A DNA stretch of 64,000 nucleotides. Source: Pseudolabrys sp. FHR47. GTDB taxonomy: Bacteria > Pseudomonadota > Alphaproteobacteria > Rhizobiales > Xanthobacteraceae. The notes below the pieces were generated by a model. The model was given only the letters and a program-made list of their open reading frames with translations, had not been told where the DNA came from and searched no databases. Of the stretch, positions 1 through 7,553 are shown one piece after another. A program made the position numbers and the translations under genes. The stretch lies in contig NZ_CP039740.1 of the NCBI RefSeq assembly GCF_005153485.1, positions 3,289,001 through 3,353,000 on the forward strand, read 5' to 3'. How positions within the stretch are numbered: the stretch's first letter is position 1; every line of letters begins with the position of its first letter.

Positions 1-733
1 CTTCGATCAAGTCGTCAGCGACGCGCTCATAACTCTGAGGATCAAGCATTCTCGACGCAGACGAGGACGACCCTGCAGGGCGGCGCGTCCTAAACGGAAA
101 AGGCCACACGAACGTCCGATCATTCGGTAAGGGGAACGCCATCCTAAGTGGCTTTCGAAGCCCGACGATATCTAAAACCTTTTGGGTTTGCGGCGTTATT
201 GAGCCACCCGAGAATATTGGCATCATATCTTTGCGCATCGCCTGGAGCGCAAGATACGGGCCGACATCAAGACACGTCTCGTCATGAAAATTTAGACGCG
301 CATCAATCACAACACTTTCAAGCCGCGCTATGAGCTGCAATGACTTTACGGTATCAATCGGATTGTCGAGAAATGAGAAGTCCTTCAAATCTACAGTTTC
401 TGAAGAGCTGTGCCTCTGCATCGGCCCAAGCCACTCACGCGATCTATCAGCATACAGACCGTCCATAAGTAGGTTGTCTCTTCGGTGCGTCCTAGCAAGG
501 ATGTCGACAGGTAGCCGTCTCGAACCTCCCCTAATAAATAACTTTCTTCGGGACCTCTTTTTGTTGGAAGCATATCGTCGTCGATTTTGTCTCTCCGCTG
601 CCGAGCCGTGCTTAATGCTGTTCGCAGTTAAGCTCAACTTCCGACGATATAGCGATAATAGAGTTCTAATTCGGAGAGCGTCTGCTTCCGAATATCCAGC
701 TCGCAGCCATGGTAAAAACGACCTTTTATCCAC
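1..733 (-). CDS. Partial STAS-like protein running off the left edge
   Basis: A minus-strand frame follows an upstream TAG at 792-794 and stays open to base 1, so at least 244 residues are present and the C-terminus is outside the window. The first plausible start is GTG at 731-733 (TTG at 743-745 is an alternative). Residues 1-75 are very basic (RRRY, KKRSRRK). Residues about 113-198 alternate strand and helix like a STAS fold, including VVIDARLNF followed by DETCLDVG. Codon use and GC are clearly lower than in the GTA genes to its right, which suggests transfer. It starts about 35 bases after the prohead protease stop on the same strand. The STAS assignment rests on pattern only; the reading frame itself is well supported by its length and normal amino-acid make-up. 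Confidence 0.6.
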   Translation of the reverse strand, partial: MDKRSFLPWLRAGYSEADALRIRTLLSLYRRKLSLTANSIKHGSAAERQNRRRYASNKKRSRRKLFIRGGSRRLPVDILARTHRRDNLLMDGLYADRSREWLGPMQRHSSSETVDLKDFSFLDNPIDTVKSLQLIARLESVVIDARLNFHDETCLDVGPYLALQAMRKDMMPIFSGGSITPQTQKVLDIVGLRKPLRMAFPLPNDRTFVWPFPFRTRRPAGSSSSASRMLDPQSYERVADDLIE

Positions 734-768
734 GCGGGCCCGCAAGAACGATTCAGCTACAACTCGAC

Positions 769-1359
769 CTATTGCGTACCCGCTTGGTCGTGACTAGGCA
801 AGCAACTACCTTGGCATAGCCCCACCCGCCACTCCGCTTCCGCGCGCGTGCGCGCGAATGAGGGACGCCGGGAGGAAGCGTCCTTCACCGCATGCACGCG
901 CGCGCCCGCCAGCAGCGGGAACGTGACAATGGAAATCTCCCAGAGGTCGACCGCGAGCAGCGCGCGCACCCGCGTCTTCGGATCGATGCGACCTCTCACG
1001 GTGCGAAAGCCGATCGACAGGCCGTCGATGGCGCCACTCCGGATCAGCGCCAGCAGTTCGCGGCCGCGCGCGACTTCCGGAATGAGCCGGCCGCGCGCGT
1101 AAAGGCCTTGGCTGTCCTCGCGCAGTTCGAGCCAGACGCCGACCGGCTCGGCCGGGTCGTGCTGGAACAGCATCGGCACGCGCTGCACGCTTTTCTGCCG
1201 CAGCGTTTGCGCGAAGGCGCCGCGCATCACCATGTCGCGCGCCTGGTCGATGGCGCCGAACAGCGAGGCATAACCTTCCACGGTGCCGTCCTCGTGAATG
1301 CGCGTCTTCGGCACGAACACGGAGGCGATGGTGGGGTCGTGCGAGAGCGCCAGCATCAC
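769..1359 (-). CDS. HK97-family prohead protease (GTA type)
   Basis: A 196-residue U35-type capsid maturation protease, which normally removes the capsid protein N-terminus during head assembly. His67 in FQHDP and Ser115 in DGLSIGF fit the family's catalytic His/Ser. The start overlaps the stop of the small basic gene upstream by four bases, as in a phage-like operon. The last roughly 16 residues (after WRVG, base 820 and below) are encoded by lower-GC DNA unlike the rest, so the native C-terminus is probably replaced by foreign sequence. The major capsid gene that should follow is absent. The protease call is firm; activity without capsid substrate is doubtful. Confidence 0.88.
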   Translation of the reverse strand: MMLALSHDPTIASVFVPKTRIHEDGTVEGYASLFGAIDQARDMVMRGAFAQTLRQKSVQRVPMLFQHDPAEPVGVWLELREDSQGLYARGRLIPEVARGRELLALIRSGAIDGLSIGFRTVRGRIDPKTRVRALLAVDLWEISIVTFPLLAGARVHAVKDASSRRPSFARTRAEAEWRVGLCQGSCLPSHDQAGTQ

Positions 1360-1553
1360 TTGCGGCCCCGGCGCCCGGTCTTCGCCTTTGACCCGCGCGG
1401 CGGCGCGCTCTTGCGCTTGGACGCGCGGTCGAGGTGATCGAGAAATTCGCGAAACACATCGAGGTGGTCGCGGCGGCCAGCGGCCCCGCTCTTGGTCTCA
1501 CCTTTTGTCTCGCGCTTGATCGAGCGCAGCACGGTATGCAGCGTGTCCATCAT
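1356..1553 (-). CDS. Small basic GTA-cluster protein
   Basis: A 65-residue Lys/Arg-rich protein beginning MMDTLHTVL, with a poly-basic tail (SKAKTGRRGRK). Its start overlaps the stop of the small membrane gene upstream, and its stop overlaps the protease start, so the three are translationally coupled. Small genes of this kind sit between portal and protease in many alphaproteobacterial GTA clusters. No domain is recognised and the function is unknown. A longer frame upstream exists, but the double ATG at 1548-1553 fits the overlap pattern best. Confidence 0.65.
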   Translation of the reverse strand: MMDTLHTVLRSIKRETKGETKSGAAGRRDHLDVFREFLDHLDRASKRKSAPPRGSKAKTGRRGRK

Positions 1554-1747
1554 CGGTCTCCTGAGCGGTCCTTGAAGATGTCGTTGAAGCGCGCCAGTTC
1601 GCGCACGAATTCGTCGAAGCGCCGGATCGCGGCGGTCAGTTCGCGCAGCGCGAACCAGGCCAGGCTGGATGCGGCGAGCGCCCATAGCAGCATCGCCACG
1701 TGGGCGAGGTCGCCGCGCGTGGAAAAAGTCTCGACGATGTCGGGCAT
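1550..1747 (-). CDS. Small single-span membrane protein of the GTA cluster
   Basis: A 65-residue protein with one hydrophobic segment (about residues 16-35, including MLLWALAASSLAWFAL) and a charged, probably helical tail rich in Arg, Glu and Phe. It lies between portal and protease, where GTA clusters often carry a short membrane protein. The start chosen is ATG at 1745-1747. The open frame extends further upstream, but only through a palindromic repeat and the end of the portal gene. Function unknown; the position suggests a head-module accessory. Confidence 0.6.
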   Translation of the reverse strand: MPDIVETFSTRGDLAHVAMLLWALAASSLAWFALRELTAAIRRFDEFVRELARFNDIFKDRSGDR

Positions 1748-1769
1748 GGGAGTGCCACTCACGCGCGCC

Positions 1770-1849
1770 GTCATCGTCCGCGAAAGCGGACGATCCAGCC
1801 CTCGCGGCGATTGTTCAAAGAGCTGGATCCACGCCTTCGCGGGGATGAC
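1770..1849. repeat. Dispersed palindromic element, copy 1
   Basis: An imperfect palindrome starting GTCATCGTCCGCGAAAGCGG and ending CTTCGCGGGGATGAC, with GATCCAG/CTGGATC inner arms. It fills the gap between the portal gene stop and the small membrane gene. Related copies lie at 3103-3186, 41798-41918 and 59932-60002. Elements of this look (CGCGAAAGCGG with a CTGGAT core) are common as short non-coding interspersed palindromes in Hyphomicrobiales genomes. Confidence 0.75.
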
Positions 1850-1869
1850 CGCTGAGTAGATGTTCGGCG

Positions 1870-3051
1870 CTAGCCGACCCCGTCCCCGCCCTCGACCGCG
1901 CCGTATCCCGTCGCCGCGCGCTTCTCGTTGACGGTGAGGAACGGCGCCTTGGTGACGCGCTCCCACAGCGCGGCGCGGTCGGCGCCGAGCGCCTCGATAC
2001 GATCGGTATCGACGGCGAGCGTGAGTGCGCCGGCGCCGAAGCCCGGCGACAGCCACTGCGCCAGCGCCGCGCCGATACGGCTCGCCAAAGGCAACACACT
2101 GCCGCGCCAGAACACGCGGTTGGCTTCGGTGTAGTTCGCATAAGTGTTGTCGCCGGGAATGGCGAGCAGCATCGGCGGCACGCCGAAGGCCAGCGCGATT
2201 TCCCGCGCCGCGGCGTTCTTGGCCTCCATGAAGTCCATGTCCTTGGGCGTCAGCGACATCGCCTTCCAGTCGAGGCCGCCTTCGAGCAGCATCGGCCGGC
2301 CGGCATTGGTCGCGCCCTGGTATTCGTCAATCAGTTCCTTCTTCAGCCGCGCATACTGCGTGTCGTTGAGCACGGCGCCCTCCGCGCCGGCATAGAGCAG
2401 CGCGCCGGAAGGCCGCGCCGCATTGTCGAGCAGCGCCTTGTTCCAGGCCGTCGCGGCATTGTGGGTATCGACCGCGGTCAAGGCCGCCTCGAGCGGACTG
2501 AAGCCATAGTAATCGTCGAGCGGATTGAACAAGGTCAGATGCAGGATCGGCGGCACGACGCCGTCCTGAGCAAAGCGCACGGTGTTGCCGCCGACCGTAT
2601 AGTCGAACGCCCCCGGCCAGCCCTCCGGCCCCGGCACCACTTTCACGCGGTCGGGCCGAAGCGCATAGAGTTCGCGTGGGCTCCCCTCGCCGCCGATGCT
2701 CACCGCTTCGACATAGGCATTGCCGGACAGCATCAGATGCGCAGCGATCGCTTCAAGGAAAGCCGGCCCGTCCTGGCGGGGGTTCGGCCGCGCCAGGATA
2801 TCGAGCAGCGGATGCGCGGTGAGTTCGCTCGCGCCGTCATACAGCACGAAGGACAGCGAGCCGACCGCCTCGGCTGTCAGCCGCACCGCGCGGTGCACGA
2901 TGGCGTTGCGCGTATAGCCCTCGCGCACCAGCGCCGCGTAATCGCGCGGCGTCCAGCGGGCGCGTCCGCCGTTTTCGAGAGCAATGAGCCGGGCCGCGCG
3001 CGAGGCCTTCTGCTCCGCGGGACGAAGCAGTCTCTTCAAGGTGTCGAGCAT
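1870..3051 (-). CDS. Phage portal protein (GTA type)
   Basis: An HK97-like portal protein of 393 residues, the ring through which DNA enters the head. The sequence shows the family's layout: a basic N-terminus, RNAIVHRAVRLTAEAVGS, a central region with LSGNAYVEAV, and FGVPPMLLAIPGDNTYANY near residue 310. ATG at 3049-3051 is chosen because the longer frame reads upstream through a terminator and a palindromic repeat. In intact GTA clusters this gene directly follows the large terminase; here about 1.1 kb with a CHAP-like gene separates them. It ends shortly before palindromic copy 1. Confidence 0.9.
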   Translation of the reverse strand: MLDTLKRLLRPAEQKASRAARLIALENGGRARWTPRDYAALVREGYTRNAIVHRAVRLTAEAVGSLSFVLYDGASELTAHPLLDILARPNPRQDGPAFLEAIAAHLMLSGNAYVEAVSIGGEGSPRELYALRPDRVKVVPGPEGWPGAFDYTVGGNTVRFAQDGVVPPILHLTLFNPLDDYYGFSPLEAALTAVDTHNAATAWNKALLDNAARPSGALLYAGAEGAVLNDTQYARLKKELIDEYQGATNAGRPMLLEGGLDWKAMSLTPKDMDFMEAKNAAAREIALAFGVPPMLLAIPGDNTYANYTEANRVFWRGSVLPLASRIGAALAQWLSPGFGAGALTLAVDTDRIEALGADRAALWERVTKAPFLTVNEKRAATGYGAVEGGDGVG

Positions 3052-3079
3052 AAAAAAAGCCCGCCGGTTAACGGCGGGC
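3052..3079 (-). terminator. Intrinsic terminator abutting the portal start codon
   Basis: Read on the minus strand, an 8-bp GC stem (GCCCGCCG/CGGCGGGC, loop TTAAC) is followed by seven T, and the next three bases are the portal ATG. It would end transcription from the CHAP-like gene. It leaves almost no room for a leader or Shine-Dalgarno site in front of the portal gene. Confidence 0.75.
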
Positions 3080-3102
3080 TCCTCTAGTTGGATTCCGATG
3101 CT

Positions 3103-3186
3103 GTCATCGCCCGCGAAAGCGGGCGATCCAGTACACACAAAAGTCTCGGGCGATTACTGGATGCCCCGCTTTCGCGGGGCATAACA
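3103..3186. repeat. Dispersed palindromic element, copy 2
   Basis: Arms GTCATCGCCCGCGAAAGCGG and CCCCGCTTTCGCGGGGCATAAC flank the inner pair GATCCAGTA/TACTGGAT. The spacer holds about 25 bases. It lies between the CHAP-like gene and the portal terminator and belongs to the same family as copies 1, 3 and 4. Confidence 0.8.
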
Positions 3187-3200
3187 GGTTGGAAACGATT

Positions 3201-3803
3201 CTAGTTCGACGCCACCCGCGAGGCATGCGGGTTGACGATGACATAGCCGGCGATCGAACGGACATGCCGGCGCGTCTTGCCGCCACCGGAATTGCCGTCA
3301 TGGACCATCCACTGATTGCCTTCGACGTGGCTCATCAGCACGAACACATGGCCCGAACGCGCCGCCACCATGCCCGCGGCCGGTTGGGTCCGCGGGAATT
3401 TGCGGATCCAGTTGGCTGCCAGGTTCAGATCCTTGCGGATCTCGCCGAACAGATAGAGCGATGCCTCGCAGCCGCAGAACTGATGCGGACATCCCTGCGG
3501 CCGGCCGCCGATAATGACGGAGTTGCCATTGGCATCGACCTGCGCCGCCTGCCGTTGCTCGGCGCGGGCGGTGTAGGCTTCATTCGCAGCCGGCGTACGA
3601 ACGCGGGCACCGGAGGTGCGTTGCGTCGCTTTGCGCGCGGCCACCGCGGTCGGGCTGTCGGAGCAGCCGCGCTGGTCGCACGTCACCTGCGGCTGTTGCG
3701 CCGACTGGCGATTGTTCGGTCGGGCGTCGGCGCTCGTCGCCGCCGCCGTGATCGAAGCGATCGTCATGATCGCGAGTACAGCTCGTTTCAATATCCCAGT
3801 CAC
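3201..3803 (-). CDS. Secreted CHAP-like cysteine amidase candidate
   Basis: A 200-residue protein with a signal peptide (hydrophobic residues about 8-24, cleavage near ADA), a low-complexity linker, and a C-terminal domain of about 100 residues. FCGCEASLYLFG (Cys110/Cys112), GHVFVLMS (His152) and MVHDGN recall the Cys-His arrangement of CHAP/NlpC-P60 cell-wall hydrolases. GTG at 3801-3803 is the start; an internal ATG 12 codons in is possible. It interrupts the usual TerL-portal adjacency and is followed by a repeat and terminator, so it is probably an independent gene inserted in the cluster. A role in lysis or wall remodelling is inference. Confidence 0.6.
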   Translation of the reverse strand: MTGILKRAVLAIMTIASITAAATSADARPNNRQSAQQPQVTCDQRGCSDSPTAVAARKATQRTSGARVRTPAANEAYTARAEQRQAAQVDANGNSVIIGGRPQGCPHQFCGCEASLYLFGEIRKDLNLAANWIRKFPRTQPAAGMVAARSGHVFVLMSHVEGNQWMVHDGNSGGGKTRRHVRSIAGYVIVNPHASRVASN

Positions 3804-4167
3804 CTGTCTTGAAGAGCGGCATTGACGCCGCTGATGGAGGGAGCGGCAGGACTGCCGCCTCGTGAGGAACGCCCCTTCCGCCGTCTCAATGTGACCAAAA
3901 CATGACGCCTGGTGGCATGACTCAAGGCCGAGCTATGCGCGCGTTAACGATTGTGTCGCGCTTTGGCACGGCCGGAATAAACAACTCCGATAAAACAAGC
4001 GCGTTCCACGGTATCGGCACATTCTCGCCCGGAAAAATTATGGTCCGTGGCGACGCCCGGTATCGCGCATGAGTGGCAGAATTTACCGCATGTAACCGCG
4101 TGAACTGTCCCGCGATGATGCAGGTGGCCGGTGATCGATCATCGAACGGTCCCGTGACACCGTATTT
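3804..4167. other. Intergenic stretch between CHAP-like gene and terL
   Basis: About 360 bases without a convincing gene on either strand. It is less GC-rich than its surroundings around 3895-4060 and probably holds the promoter of the CHAP-like gene. No repeat or hairpin with a T-run was seen. Confidence 0.5.
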
Positions 4168-5550
4168 CTACAGCCTCCTGATCCGCGGCAATGGCCTTGC
4201 CGCGAAGCTCAGCGCCGCCACCGCCCACACCAGCGCATCGAGCCGGTCCGGTGAGTGGCCGGACGACAAGCCATCGAGGCCGAAGTCGCACATCTCATCC
4301 TCGAGCGAGGAAAAATTGCCGGCGTGCTTCACCCGGCCCTGCTCGTACATTTGCGACACCGGCTCGGCGCGGTGATATTTGCCGCGCGTCGCCCGCGTCG
4401 TCGTCACCGGCACCGCGCCGTCGATCGACTTGAGCACGGCGCTCACCATCTCGCCGCCCTGGTTGACCTCGGCGATCAGCGCGTCGGCCTCATACTTGCG
4501 CCACAGCGCGATGGCGCGGCTCGCCCAGCCTTGCGGCGTTGCGCCGGCAATGCTGGCGTCCTCGATCACATAGATCGTGCCGTCTCCGGCGCGGCCGGCG
4601 GCGACGATGCCGCAGGCATCCGCGCCCCGCTTTGACGACGCCGGCGGGTCGATCGCCACCACGATGCGCGTCAGCTCCGGCGCGGCATCGACGCGGCAGC
4701 TCTCCAGCCCGGCGCGCGTCCACAAAGCATCGGCGCGCTCCTCGACGATCTCGCCGTCAAGCTCCTGGCGGCCGATGCGCGTGCCCTTGTAGCGCGCGAA
4801 CACCTGCTCGACGAAAGACGCCGACAGGTTGAGCGCATTGGCCACCGTGCCGGCGCGGGTCAGCGCCGTCGATGGATCGGCCATCAGCTTCTTGAGCAGC
4901 GCGATCGGCCGCGGCGTGGTGGTGATCACCTGCCGCGGCCGCTCACCAAGGCGCAGTCCGAACTGCAGCATGTCGAAGGTTGCTTCGGCTTGACGCCACT
5001 TGGCGAGTTCGTCGCACCACGCGGCCGTGAATTGCGGGCCGCGCAGGCTTTCGTAATTCTCCGCCGAAAAGATCTCGGCCACCGCGCCGTTCTTCCATTC
5101 GATGCGGCGCAGCGATGGCTGCCAGTTCGGCCGCTCCCAGTAAGGATGCACGCTGAGCAGCCCCGACACGCCTTCCACCATCACGGCGCGGACATCGTGC
5201 TCGGTCTCGCCAACCAGCGCGATGCGTGCCTGCGCGTCATTGCAGGCGACCTTTCGCACCCATTCGGCGCCGGCGCGCGTCTTGCCGGCGCCGCGGCCAC
5301 CGAGAATGAGCCAGGTCGTCCACGGCGCGCCGCTATTGGCGAGCGCGGGCGTCGTCTGATGCTTGAGCGCATAGAGCCCGAAGTCAGTCCTCAGCTTCTC
5401 GAGATTGCGGCCCGGCAGTTTGTCGAACAGGCGCGTCAGATTCTCGTGCAGCTCCGCCTCGCCGTTCGTCGAGAACCGCTCGAAGAGCGCGAGCAAGGTC
5501 TCGTCGGAACTGCTCGACGTCGTAGGGGAAGGGTTCGTCGTCGGGGACAT
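4168..5550 (-). CDS. terL: Large terminase subunit (GTA type)
   Basis: The DNA-packaging ATPase/nuclease of the GTA-like cluster, 460 residues. The N-terminal ATPase domain has a Walker A loop (LGGRGAGKTRAGAEW, about residue 88) and a Walker B/Asp-Glu region (AAWCDELAKW). The C-terminal nuclease half carries VVAIDPPASS and the Asp-rich DRLDALVWA end. ATG at 5548-5550 is chosen; the longer frame has an unlikely Arg/Cys-rich leader, and GAAGAAAAGAAG lies just upstream. It overlaps the TerS-like gene by 167 bases in another frame. All recognisable motifs are intact. Confidence 0.92.
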   Translation of the reverse strand: MSPTTNPSPTTSSSSDETLLALFERFSTNGEAELHENLTRLFDKLPGRNLEKLRTDFGLYALKHQTTPALANSGAPWTTWLILGGRGAGKTRAGAEWVRKVACNDAQARIALVGETEHDVRAVMVEGVSGLLSVHPYWERPNWQPSLRRIEWKNGAVAEIFSAENYESLRGPQFTAAWCDELAKWRQAEATFDMLQFGLRLGERPRQVITTTPRPIALLKKLMADPSTALTRAGTVANALNLSASFVEQVFARYKGTRIGRQELDGEIVEERADALWTRAGLESCRVDAAPELTRIVVAIDPPASSKRGADACGIVAAGRAGDGTIYVIEDASIAGATPQGWASRAIALWRKYEADALIAEVNQGGEMVSAVLKSIDGAVPVTTTRATRGKYHRAEPVSQMYEQGRVKHAGNFSSLEDEMCDFGLDGLSSGHSPDRLDALVWAVAALSFAARPLPRIRRL

Positions 5551-6022
5551 CGGGCTTCTTTTCTTCCTCTGGCGGCTGAAGCAGTTCGTGCGTCTCGCGC
5601 AGCGAGCGCGATACGGCGGCAAGCCCCCGCGCGCCTTCACCGAGCTGCTCCTGCGCGCCGACCAGCTTGGTCACGTGCTTGATCGCGTCGATCTGATCGC
5701 CAACGGCCTCCTGCAGGCGTTGCGCAAGCACGAGCCGTTGCTCGGCCGTCGCGGCCGGCGGCTTCGGCTCGACCGGCGCGCGCGGTTGATCGGCTGGCGG
5801 CCCGATCAGGGCGTCGGCGCCGATCCTGCTCAGCGCGCGCACGAACTGGCCGCGCGCCAGCTTGGCGCGGCGGCCACGCCATCCGTTGCGGTTGACGATC
5901 AGGTAGAAAGTGGAATTCCCAATACCCAGCATGTCGGCAATATCGTCGACCGGCGCCAGAGTCTGCTCGTAAAGCCGCCGCGCTTCTTCGAGCATCTCCG
6001 GCGGAATTTGCCGTTTCGCCAT
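5384..6022 (-). CDS. Small terminase-like HTH protein (GTA gene 1)
   Basis: A 212-residue protein with an N-terminal resolvase-like helix-turn-helix (residues 8-45: LYEQTLAPVDDIADMLGIG, then STFYLIVNRNGWRGRR), followed by a helical region and an acidic Pro-rich tail. Gene position directly upstream of terL matches the small terminase/orfg1 of GTA clusters, which recognises or loads DNA. ATG at 6020-6022 follows GGGAGGG at good spacing. The 3' end overlaps terL, more than is usual but in a distinct frame. Confidence 0.75.
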   Translation of the reverse strand: MAKRQIPPEMLEEARRLYEQTLAPVDDIADMLGIGNSTFYLIVNRNGWRGRRAKLARGQFVRALSRIGADALIGPPADQPRAPVEPKPPAATAEQRLVLAQRLQEAVGDQIDAIKHVTKLVGAQEQLGEGARGLAAVSRSLRETHELLQPPEEEKKPDVPDDEPFPYDVEQFRRDLARALRAVLDERRGGAARESDAPVRQTAGPQSREAED

Positions 6023-6042
6023 GTCGGAGCCCTCCCCCCAAT

Positions 6043-6072
6043 AAAAAACGCGCCGGCGAAAACCGGCGCGTT
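6043..6072 (-). terminator. Intrinsic terminator upstream of the GTA-like cluster
   Basis: On the minus strand a 10-bp stem (AACGCGCCGG/CCGGCGCGTT) with a six-base loop runs into T-rich TTTTTTAT. It lies between the small membrane gene at 6106-6258 and the TerS-like gene, so it would insulate the GTA cluster from upstream transcription. Confidence 0.8.
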
Positions 6073-6105
6073 CGAACATCGCAATGCCGCTGCGCTGAAA
6101 GCGCG

Positions 6106-6258
6106 TCAGGCGGCGAAGAAATATATGTAGACAACGGCGAAGAGCACGGCGACTCCGAGGATCCCGAATGTCAGCACGTAGCGCACGTTGTGGCCGGTGA
6201 CCCCGGCGCGCGCTTCCGTCGCGCTTTCCACGACCCGGCCGTCTTCCAGTTTTGCCAT
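6106..6258 (-). CDS. Small single-span membrane protein
   Basis: A 50-residue protein: a soluble N-terminus (MAKLEDGRVVESATEARAGV), then GHNVRYVL and one hydrophobic span ending in YIYFFAA. The ATG at 6256-6258 has AAGGAG at five to seven bases, a strong ribosome-binding site. Short proteins of this form are frequent in Hyphomicrobiales, but no function is known to me. The longer frame upstream lacks support. It is followed by a terminator. Confidence 0.7.
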   Translation of the reverse strand: MAKLEDGRVVESATEARAGVTGHNVRYVLTFGILGVAVLFAVVYIYFFAA

Positions 6259-6731
6259 CGCGTTCTCCTTACCGCCTGTCGTAACCGGACATGCCGCGCG
6301 CTCGTGGCGCAGCGATATGGAGGGCAACGCCAGTGGCGGCCTCGCGTTCCCATGAAACGAAGCGCAAGCAACGCAGAAGAAGCAGCGTTGAAAAGCAGCG
6401 CGCCGCATTCGCCCCGCGCTTTCCGCGGAGCGCCTCACCGAACGCAGGTGTGGAGCATGCCCAAAACCTACCTGAGGAGCGTCACGCTGTCAAGCCTATT
6501 TTCCTAGTTTGTGATTTTTATCCAAGCGCGCCGCTTTGGGCGAAAAATCCTAATGGTTACCGCACGATGCGCGGCACGGCGATGCCGGCGGAAGCCCCGG
6601 GCGCCGGCCTGGCGAGATGAAGAGCCGAAAAAAATTTTAGTAATTTTTTCGGTCCACCTCCCTGACACGCTTGCCGGCCATTGCTTCAAATTCGTTTCTT
6701 CGTCTTAAGCCAATCTGAGGGGCCGGGCGGT
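6259..6731. other. Intergenic stretch with an AT-rich near-palindrome
   Basis: About 470 bases without a credible gene. At 6625-6652 the arms CCGAAAAAAATT and AATTTTTTCGG form a near-perfect palindrome (one bulged A) in otherwise GC-rich DNA, 80 bases before the PilZ gene. It could be a regulator site or a bidirectional terminator. The remainder shows nothing. Confidence 0.5.
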
Positions 6732-7031
6732 ATGAACATGACACTCCTCGATAACAAAGCGCGATCGGCCTTGCTGAAAGAACGACGGAAAACGCCGCGA
6801 CGCGCCCTCAACCGCGTGGCTCAGTATTATGCCGGCGCCGGCGCCCTGCCGCGCAGCTGCTTCATCACGGACATTTCCGAGAGCGGCGCCCGGCTCTATT
6901 GCGAGGCCGAAATGCCCGACACCTTCATCCTGTCGGTCTTCAACGAGGGCGGCGAGATGCGGCGCGATTGCCGCGTCGTTTGGCGGCTCGGCGGCGAACT
7001 CGGCATCGAGTTTCTCGGCCACGGGCGGTGA
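6732..7031 (+). CDS. PilZ-domain protein
   Basis: A 99-residue single-domain protein. It has the basic RRKTPRR motif (about residues 16-22), which in PilZ proteins contacts cyclic di-GMP, and a later DISESGARL motif matching the D-x-S-x-x-G element. Such stand-alone domains act as c-di-GMP receptors controlling motility, exopolysaccharide or cell-cycle outputs. ATG at 6732 is preferred over the upstream frame start; another ATG follows two codons later. No linked partner gene gives the output. Confidence 0.85.
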   Translation: MNMTLLDNKARSALLKERRKTPRRALNRVAQYYAGAGALPRSCFITDISESGARLYCEAEMPDTFILSVFNEGGEMRRDCRVVWRLGGELGIEFLGHGR

Positions 7032-7090
7032 AGCGTGGCGCCGCTTTCGCCGGGCGTAACAGAGCGGAAACAAAACGCCGAAACCGGCGC

Positions 7091-7336
7091 TCACCCGTCG
7101 ACACGGTCCGGCTTGAGGTCGAAGCCGATTTCAAAGACGGCGCGGCCCTCGCCGTCGACCACGCGCATCGTCCAGCCGGACAGATCCTGGATGCCCGGAT
7201 CGCACATCGCGGCTTTGAGATCGCGCACCTGGCTCACGGCATGACGGCGCGCCGCAGCGAGCCCGCCGAATTCCTGGCCAGAGTCGTCGGTGAACCAGCG
7301 ACGGCCGTCGCTGAAATTGAAGAAATACCGGGGCAC
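7091..7336 (-). CDS. DUF6894 family small protein
   Basis: An 81-residue protein beginning MPRYFFNFSDG and containing a conserved Gly-Trp-Thr-Met-Arg-Val stretch before an acidic VVDGEGR turn. This is the typical pattern of the DUF6894 family, abundant and multi-copy in Bradyrhizobium relatives and of unknown function. The start codon is GTG (7334-7336). Convergent to the PilZ gene, with about 60 bases between. Confidence 0.75.
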   Translation of the reverse strand: MPRYFFNFSDGRRWFTDDSGQEFGGLAAARRHAVSQVRDLKAAMCDPGIQDLSGWTMRVVDGEGRAVFEIGFDLKPDRVDG

Positions 7337-7553
7337 GCGACTTCACCCCCACGAACGTTGCAGCCCCACCTGCGCGCGGCGGCCGCCCCCACGGCCATCC
7401 GATCGCTGTCACAGGCTATGGTATTTACTTACTAGTCGTCCAGCGCATTTCCGAGCGGGGTTGCACCGCCCGCCGCCGGAAACCCAATAAACAAGGCCTC
7501 GTAGACCAAAGCATGAGGCGAGATTCCGCCCCGATTATGGTGGGCCGACCGCG

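Noticed and set aside
330..797. Plus-strand 155-residue frame at the left edge
   Set aside because: It overlaps a minus-strand frame that is longer, open to the edge and has sensible hydrophobic/STAS-like structure; the plus frame is Ser/Arg-rich without a domain.
806..1501. Long minus-strand frame (231 residues) over the prohead protease
   Set aside because: Arg/Ala-rich shadow of the protease and small basic genes in another frame, without a domain.
4073..4375. Plus-strand frame of 100 residues near the terL end
   Set aside because: Overlaps the terL C-terminus, which is conserved; no domain or leader.
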